A stretch of DNA of 50,332 bases from positions 1 to 50,332 of the forward strand of contig BORH01000027.1 in the NCBI GenBank assembly GCA_018333075.1, in the 5' to 3' direction. The stretch comes from Heyndrickxia sporothermodurans. GTDB taxonomy: Bacteria; Bacillota; Bacilli; Bacillales; Bacillaceae_C. Positions 46,212-50,332 of this stretch are shown one piece after another (position 1 is the first letter of the stretch; each line of letters starts with the position of its first letter). Below the pieces are notes generated by a model. The model saw only the letters and a program-made list of their open reading frames with translations. It ran no database searches and had not been told where the DNA came from. Position numbers and translations under genes: made by a program.

Positions 46212-46610
46212 ATGAATAATAATGATGCGATTATATCAATACTTGAGGAATTGAAAAGCAAACTAAATGCTAATTTTGAAACTACCATTATAGACCAATG
46301 GGGAAAAACTCGTAAAGTAACATTTACATTTAATGAACCTGCAAGCATTGAAAAAATCAATAGGTTTGAAAAGGAATTCGATTGGGTTTTACCAAAAGAC
46401 TATAAAAATATTTTATTGATCCATAATGGTCTAGACATTTTTGAAGATGAAAATGGAAGTGGATTCGAATTATATCCCATAGAGGAAAAAGGAGATAATA
46501 ACTACCTTATATATTTTGATAGTGATGATGCTGATGAACATATAGTTCTTGAAATGAACTTTGAACAATGGTTAGAAAAGTTTATTAATTCAAATGGTGC
46601 ATATTTTTAG
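46212..46610 (+). CDS. SMI1/KNR4 (SUKH) family immunity protein
   Basis: A 132-residue SUKH-fold protein: ASIEKINRFEKEFDWVLPKDYKNILLIHNG is the family signature, with the later FELYPIEE and W-containing tail (EQWLEKF). Such proteins neutralise toxins with nuclease tips. It is placed directly after the HNH toxin remnant, with AGGTGA before the ATG. It may still protect against related toxins of other cells. Confidence 0.85.
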   Translation: MNNNDAIISILEELKSKLNANFETTIIDQWGKTRKVTFTFNEPASIEKINRFEKEFDWVLPKDYKNILLIHNGLDIFEDENGSGFELYPIEEKGDNNYLIYFDSDDADEHIVLEMNFEQWLEKFINSNGAYF

Positions 46611-46713
46611 GAGTAATATGTTATAAATTAGCCTTTTCTTTAGAAAGAGGCTTTTATTTCTTTTTAGAATAATAATTAAGATGGCTGTAAAACGGAGAAA
46701 GGATTTATTGTAT

Positions 46714-47262
46714 ATGATTAAAATCCTTAAAAGGTTGATTATACTTTTAACTCTGATTGTTTTATTATTCGATATGAGTGTTTATATTTTAGGAACTAAA
46801 GGTTACTATTTTACTTTCTTAAAACCAACAGGTAATTTAATACCTACTGTGCTAACAATTGTTTCTCTACTTTTATTAACCTGTATTTTAAAGATAAAAA
46901 TATATTGGATAATAACAGGAGGTGTAGTTTCTTTATTATTTCTAGGAACCGAATTTTTAGAAAATTTCGGAATTGAATATTCTTATGAGCATATAAAACC
47001 TCCTACCGGAAAAGAAACCTTGATAATAGAATATAGAAATTTCAAGTTGGGGGAGACTGATCATTTTTACAATTTTTATCGAAAAACCGATTTTCCGAAT
47101 GTGATAAAAAAATTAAACAAAGAAATGGTAAGTATTATGACAAGGAGATCTAATGATAGCGCTTTAGAAGTATTAGGCGTAAATAATGCTGTATGGAAAA
47201 AAGGCAAAGGAGTTACTTTTAAATCAAAGTATGCGGAAACAAAAGTTGTTTTTCCATATTGA
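46714..47262 (+). CDS. Hypothetical membrane protein
   Basis: About 182 residues if started at ATG 46714, behind GGAGAAAGGA; a longer frame starts at 46681. Three hydrophobic segments in the first half (about 6-25, 38-57 and 60-80) are followed by a soluble domain with PPTGKETLIIEYRNF and a basic end. It lies in the toxin-immunity neighbourhood and might be an immunity-type protein, but no family is recognised. Confidence 0.6.
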   Translation: MIKILKRLIILLTLIVLLFDMSVYILGTKGYYFTFLKPTGNLIPTVLTIVSLLLLTCILKIKIYWIITGGVVSLLFLGTEFLENFGIEYSYEHIKPPTGKETLIIEYRNFKLGETDHFYNFYRKTDFPNVIKKLNKEMVSIMTRRSNDSALEVLGVNNAVWKKGKGVTFKSKYAETKVVFPY

Positions 47263-47414
47263 ATAATTTGGATATTTTCAATTGGAGACATAAATTAATT
47301 AGGATCTGAATAGTTTTATATAATCTTCATCGAACTGGAAGATTAATTTTATAAGCATTAGATAAATAGTAGAATTATAAATGCAAATACAAGATATTTT
47401 ATAGGAGAAATCCG

Positions 47415-47852
47415 GTGAAAGATACAATGGAAGAAATTGTGCAAAAGTTGAGTAATAAAGCTGTTGAATATGCTAAATCTTTCAATATAGTTTTTAACTA
47501 CACAGAAGATAATATAAAAGATTTAGAAGAAATATTGGAGTATTATTCTAATGATTTAAAAGAAAGTATGCCTACTGAAAAACAAATATATTCAATGTCT
47601 CTGATATGGGGAATTTATTTAGGTCAATTGTTAAGGATGCATATTGATTCTGAATTAAGCTGGGTGAAAGAGGATGTATTTAATGATGGTGAAATCATTC
47701 ATCTTAAATATGGTGATAGTAGAATCTTTCCAATTGATAAGGTTCACAAGAGACTGATTAATGGAAAAATGGACAATGTTATCTCTTTTTATGAGATAAT
47801 TAAAAAAGAACTAAGTACTGAAGTTTCTTGTTTAACTAACAGGAAGTATTAA
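47415..47852 (+). CDS. Hypothetical soluble protein, possible immunity protein
   Basis: A 145-residue acidic protein with GTG start at 47415 and AGGAGAAAT before it. Helical N-terminus (MEEIVQKLSNKAVEYAKSF), then WGIYLGQLLRMH and a beta segment (DGEIIHLKYGDSRIFPIDKV). The pattern fits small cytosolic proteins found beside polymorphic toxins, some called DUF3806-like, but this is only resemblance. Confidence 0.55.
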   Translation: MKDTMEEIVQKLSNKAVEYAKSFNIVFNYTEDNIKDLEEILEYYSNDLKESMPTEKQIYSMSLIWGIYLGQLLRMHIDSELSWVKEDVFNDGEIIHLKYGDSRIFPIDKVHKRLINGKMDNVISFYEIIKKELSTEVSCLTNRKY

Positions 47853-48181
47853 TCAAAGAAGGATCAATGCTTTTTTTTTGTGCTGAAAATCACAACAATA
47901 AAACAAATATTAATTCCAATAATAGGAGTATTTGTTATAAAAAAACTATTTATTTTGTTGAAATATTCAGCAGAAGGGTGGTTATTTATTATATTTTAAT
48001 GATGTAAAGAAAAATTTAAATACAAAATCCAATGGTAAATATATAACAGATGATTATTTGTCTAAATGATTGGTATTTAGAAATAAAATAACATAAATCT
48101 TTTTAATTTTATGACTGTAATTATTAGTTGACACAATTCTTTAGTCTTAGAATAAATTAATGATAATAATACAGAGATAGG
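47853..48181. other. Gene-free spacer with a possible gene remnant
   Basis: A short open stretch ending at 48069 (reading about YFNDVKKNLNTKSNGKY) may be the end of a lost gene. Nothing else is supported. A weak ribosome site (ATAGGATG) lies just before 48191. Confidence 0.35.
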
Positions 48182-48190
48182 ATGATGCTT

Positions 48191-48409
48191 ATGCCAGCTA
48201 TACTTGGACCATTTCAAATTGGCAATGTTACTGGAGGTGTTGTTCAATTTGGGGATACGGCATTTGTTTCTCCAAAAAATAGTCTTAATGAAACATTTGG
48301 AGCAGCGTCTGGGGTAACTGGGATTGCGTTTGTAGTTAATAGTGGAATTAGTAATAACACAACTATTGAAAACCAATTTGTAAAACAACCGATTGTAGGA
48401 AATACTTAA
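48191..48409 (+). CDS. GerPA/GerPF-type spore germination protein
   Basis: About 72 residues. The start PAILGPFQIGNVTGGVVQFGDTAFVSPKN is the family pattern of GerPA/GerPF proteins, which help germinants cross the spore coat. GerP genes are normally clustered in a six-gene operon; here it stands alone, so it is an orphan paralogue. The ATG at 48191 is the third of three possible starts. Confidence 0.8.
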   Translation: MPAILGPFQIGNVTGGVVQFGDTAFVSPKNSLNETFGAASGVTGIAFVVNSGISNNTTIENQFVKQPIVGNT

Positions 48410-48944
48410 TGTATTAGATGAATTCATCTAATATTTCAAAGAAACATTATATTTCACAAGCAAAGTGTAGTCGTATTGAATAATAAACATATAATATAGT
48501 GTGGAAAACTTTTCTTAAATCGTATCTCTACACTATTGTAGCATCCATTATTTAACACTCATTTTATGTGGGTGTTTTTTGTGTTTATGAAAGTTATGAA
48601 TAACTCCCCCCATACCTAATATTGTAATGATGATTATTATTAAATAGTAAGAAAGAATTATATTATTTGTGGGTAAAAAATTAGATTTACCATCATCCAA
48701 AAAGTCGAATCCTAGTAGAATATAGTCGAAAAATGTTTGGACTAGTATTGGTATAGTTTAAAATAATTGCATCCTTAATCTATTTTTTAAAATTTATATT
48801 AATTAAAAATGTAACTTTAGTATCCTCAATTATACTCTTGTATTTGAAAGTAAAATGGCATAATATCTTACATATGCCCTAATTACTTATTTATCTATAA
48901 TTTTTCAAGGGTTGAAATAATATATTTTTAAGGAGAGCTTTTTT
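48410..48944. other. Gene-free spacer
   Basis: About 530 bp with one terminator (48554-48580) and otherwise no supported feature. No open frame with a ribosome site stands out. Confidence 0.5.
48554..48580 (+). terminator. Terminator after the gerP-like gene
   Basis: AACACTCA pairs with TGGGTGTT (one G-U) across an AT-rich loop, followed by TTTT. Confidence 0.75.
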
Positions 48945-49331
48945 ATGTTAAAAGATTTTAAAAAGTTTGCTTTACGAGGCAATGTTTTGGATTTAGCAGT
49001 AGGTGTAATCATTGGTGCTGCATTTGGGAAGATCGTGTCATCTTTAGTTGCAGATATTATTATGCCAATTATAGGTGTACTTATAGGAGGATTAGATTTT
49101 ACAAAACTTCATACTAAAATATACGATTCAACAATTGAATACGGTAAGTTTATACAAAATATAGTTGACTTCTTAATTATTTCTTTTTCAATCTTTTTAT
49201 TTATCCGTTTCATTGAACGTTTTAAGAAAAAAGAAGAGGTTGTTGAAGCAGAACCAACTATATCTAATGAAGAAAAATTGCTAGAGGAAATACGTGATTT
49301 ATTAAAAGAAAGAAGTAACTCTTCAAATTAA
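48945..49331 (+). CDS. mscL: Large-conductance mechanosensitive channel
   Basis: A 128-residue pentameric membrane channel that opens on membrane tension and releases solutes at osmotic downshock. The family N-terminus is clear ([31 protein letters not shown]), followed by a second membrane helix ([18 protein letters not shown]) and the charged C-terminal bundle. AGGAGAG precedes the ATG. The gene stands alone with its own terminator. Confidence 0.97.
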   Translation: MLKDFKKFALRGNVLDLAVGVIIGAAFGKIVSSLVADIIMPIIGVLIGGLDFTKLHTKIYDSTIEYGKFIQNIVDFLIISFSIFLFIRFIERFKKKEEVVEAEPTISNEEKLLEEIRDLLKERSNSSN

Positions 49332-49375
49332 TTTGTAATGAATATTTTAAATGGTAAACAATGAATAAATGAAAT

Positions 49376-49400
49376 GCATCCATCAATGGGTGCTTTTTTT
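49376..49400 (+). terminator. mscL terminator
   Basis: GCATCCAT pairs with ATGGGTGC (one G-U) with a short loop, followed by seven T. Confidence 0.85.
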
Positions 49401-49675
49401 ATTTGGAAAATTCTTTTTTGGTCGAATGAATTAGATGAAAGATAAGTTAAAATAATTTAAACGATTAGGGAACTTAACTGGAAACTCTATAAAAAAAGAA
49501 AAATTTAATTTTGTACATTGAGAATTGAAAATGATTTGTAAATAGTTGTCTGGATTTTAAAAAAAAGAACATGAAATATGTTGAGAAAATGTATAGTTGC
49601 TTTTTGTATACTTAACTGCTAAATAGAGTATCTTAACATCAAAATTTTATTGCTAAAGGGAAGGGGGAATCACCA
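49401..49675. other. Spacer before the SinI-like gene
   Basis: No gene is seen. The only clear site is AAGGGGGAA at 49661-49669, a strong ribosome site for the next reading frame. Confidence 0.4.
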
Positions 49676-49798
49676 ATTACAATCCATAATAATCAAGCTT
49701 ATAAAGACTGGTACGAACTGATTGTTGAAGCGAAAATCATCGGTTTAACAGTTGAAGAAGTGAGAGAATTTTTAGGGATTGCAATAACAGATGATTAA
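49676..49798 (+). CDS. SinI-like anti-repressor micro-protein with ATT start
   Basis: A 40-residue frame. DWYELIVEAKIIGLTVEEVREFL matches the SinI dimerisation signature (W-x-x-L...EAK...EEI-x-FL), which in B. subtilis binds SinR and frees biofilm and motility genes. The strong ribosome site AAGGGGGA (49661-49668) ends 7 nt before an ATT at 49676; no ATG, GTG or TTG lies in frame between that site and the conserved region. The start is therefore either ATT or the gene has lost its start. No sinR partner is in the window. Confidence 0.7.
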   Translation: MTIHNNQAYKDWYELIVEAKIIGLTVEEVREFLGIAITDD

Positions 49799-49907
49799 CA
49801 TCCATTCTTCTCTTTATGCATTTACTATATTTACTGAATAATTTTACATTTGACTTTGGTTTTAAACTTATATATTATAATAAACGTTGTGCATAAATTG
49901 GAGATTG

Positions 49908-49938
49908 TTCCCTACAATTATTGTAGGGAATTTTTTTT
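49908..49938 (+). terminator. Terminator after the SinI-like gene
   Basis: TTCCCTACAA and TTGTAGGGAA form a perfect 10-bp stem with a 3-nt loop and eight T. The 49799-49907 stretch before it is empty. Confidence 0.9.
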
Positions 49939-50041
49939 ACTTCTAAATAAAGTTTTTTATCTACAAATATTAGAAATGGAGAATTTTATTAAGATTCCCA
50001 TTTAATTGATGTTTCTGCACGTTACTTATAATTTAAACCTT

Positions 50042-50218
50042 CTAAATCTGTCTAAAGTTTTTGATAAATTCTTTTTCAGAAAGTATTAGTTTTCCTGTTA
50101 AATTTTCAGTTTGCAATACATATTCTTTTACACCAATAAATTCAGATTCAGAAATAACGAAAAATCTAGTTCCTTTTTTATACATTTCTTTATAATCATT
50201 TAATAGAATCAATTTCAT
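50042..50218 (-). CDS. Small hypothetical protein, 58 residues
   Basis: A minus-strand gene with ATG at 50218, and AAAGGG about 7 nt before it. The product (MKLILLNDYKEMYKKGT, then FFVISESEFIGVKEYV and a short LSEKEFIKNF end) is soluble and mildly basic. It resembles small uncharacterised Bacillus proteins but no family is named. The remaining 50219-50332 shows no gene. Confidence 0.55.
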   Translation of the reverse strand: MKLILLNDYKEMYKKGTRFFVISESEFIGVKEYVLQTENLTGKLILSEKEFIKNFRQI

Positions 50219-50332
50219 AAATTAAACCCTTTGAGCCTCAAGGCTGCTGAGACGCAAAAAAAGGAGTACCTCCCCAAAATGTCGAAATAAGTAAGCACCA
50301 CACAAACTTATAAGACTGGAGGAAGACTCCCT

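Noticed and set aside
48077-48427. 116-codon minus-strand frame
   Set aside because: It is antisense to the GerP-type gene, whose family pattern is clear.

Overview
The window is low-GC Firmicute DNA, most likely from a spore-forming member of the Bacillaceae. The block lexA, yneA, yneB, ynzC, tkt, sirA, yneF (17358-23224) has the gene order known from Bacillus subtilis. SirA, a GerP-type spore protein and a SinI-like peptide point to a sporulating cell. Shine-Dalgarno sites are strong, TTG and GTG starts are common, and short rho-independent terminators are frequent. The species cannot be fixed from the sequence alone.

Layout. 1-3625: a long hairpin, then a large hybrid sensor kinase with two kinase modules. 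4700-16995: two complete, closely related class Ib ribonucleotide reductase operons (nrdH-nrdI-nrdE-nrdF) in the same orientation, about 4 kb apart. An arylamine N-acetyltransferase and small hypothetical genes lie between them, and the second operon is followed by a dUTPase. Both operons supply dNTPs and the dUTPase removes dUTP. 17358-23224: the SOS/cell-division and replication-control block. LexA diverges from yneA-yneB-ynzC across three LexA-type boxes. It is followed by transketolase, a convergent HAD phosphatase, the replication inhibitor SirA under Spo0A-type boxes, and yneF.

23225-39904 is an integrated mobile element of about 16.7 kb. The last 124 bp of yneF are repeated exactly at 39905-40028, so yneF is the attachment gene. 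A tyrosine recombinase sits at the left end. The cargo is a Fic-like protein with a degenerate active motif, a GIY-YIG/recombinase-fold fusion, two HNH nucleases, a strongly folded RNA with its own promoter and terminator, short palindromic repeats next to a replication-initiator-like gene, a second GIY-YIG protein with a zinc ribbon, two ECF sigma/anti-sigma modules, a serine resolvase with palindromes over its own promoter, an OLD-family ATPase/nuclease, and a scrap of groEL. No conjugation or virion genes were recognised. It looks like a small integrative, possibly replicating, element with regulatory and defence-like cargo.

40029 to the end: directly after the second yneF 3' end comes the left end of a second related element. 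Its integrase is cut by a decayed IS3-family element. Beyond it lie broken genes (a secreted protein, phage scaffold and capsid remnants, an HNH toxin tail), an SMI1/KNR4 immunity gene, small membrane proteins, a GerP-like gene, mscL, a SinI-like micro-gene with no standard start codon, and a small minus-strand gene. No third yneF copy is visible, so the right border of this second element is outside the window or lost.
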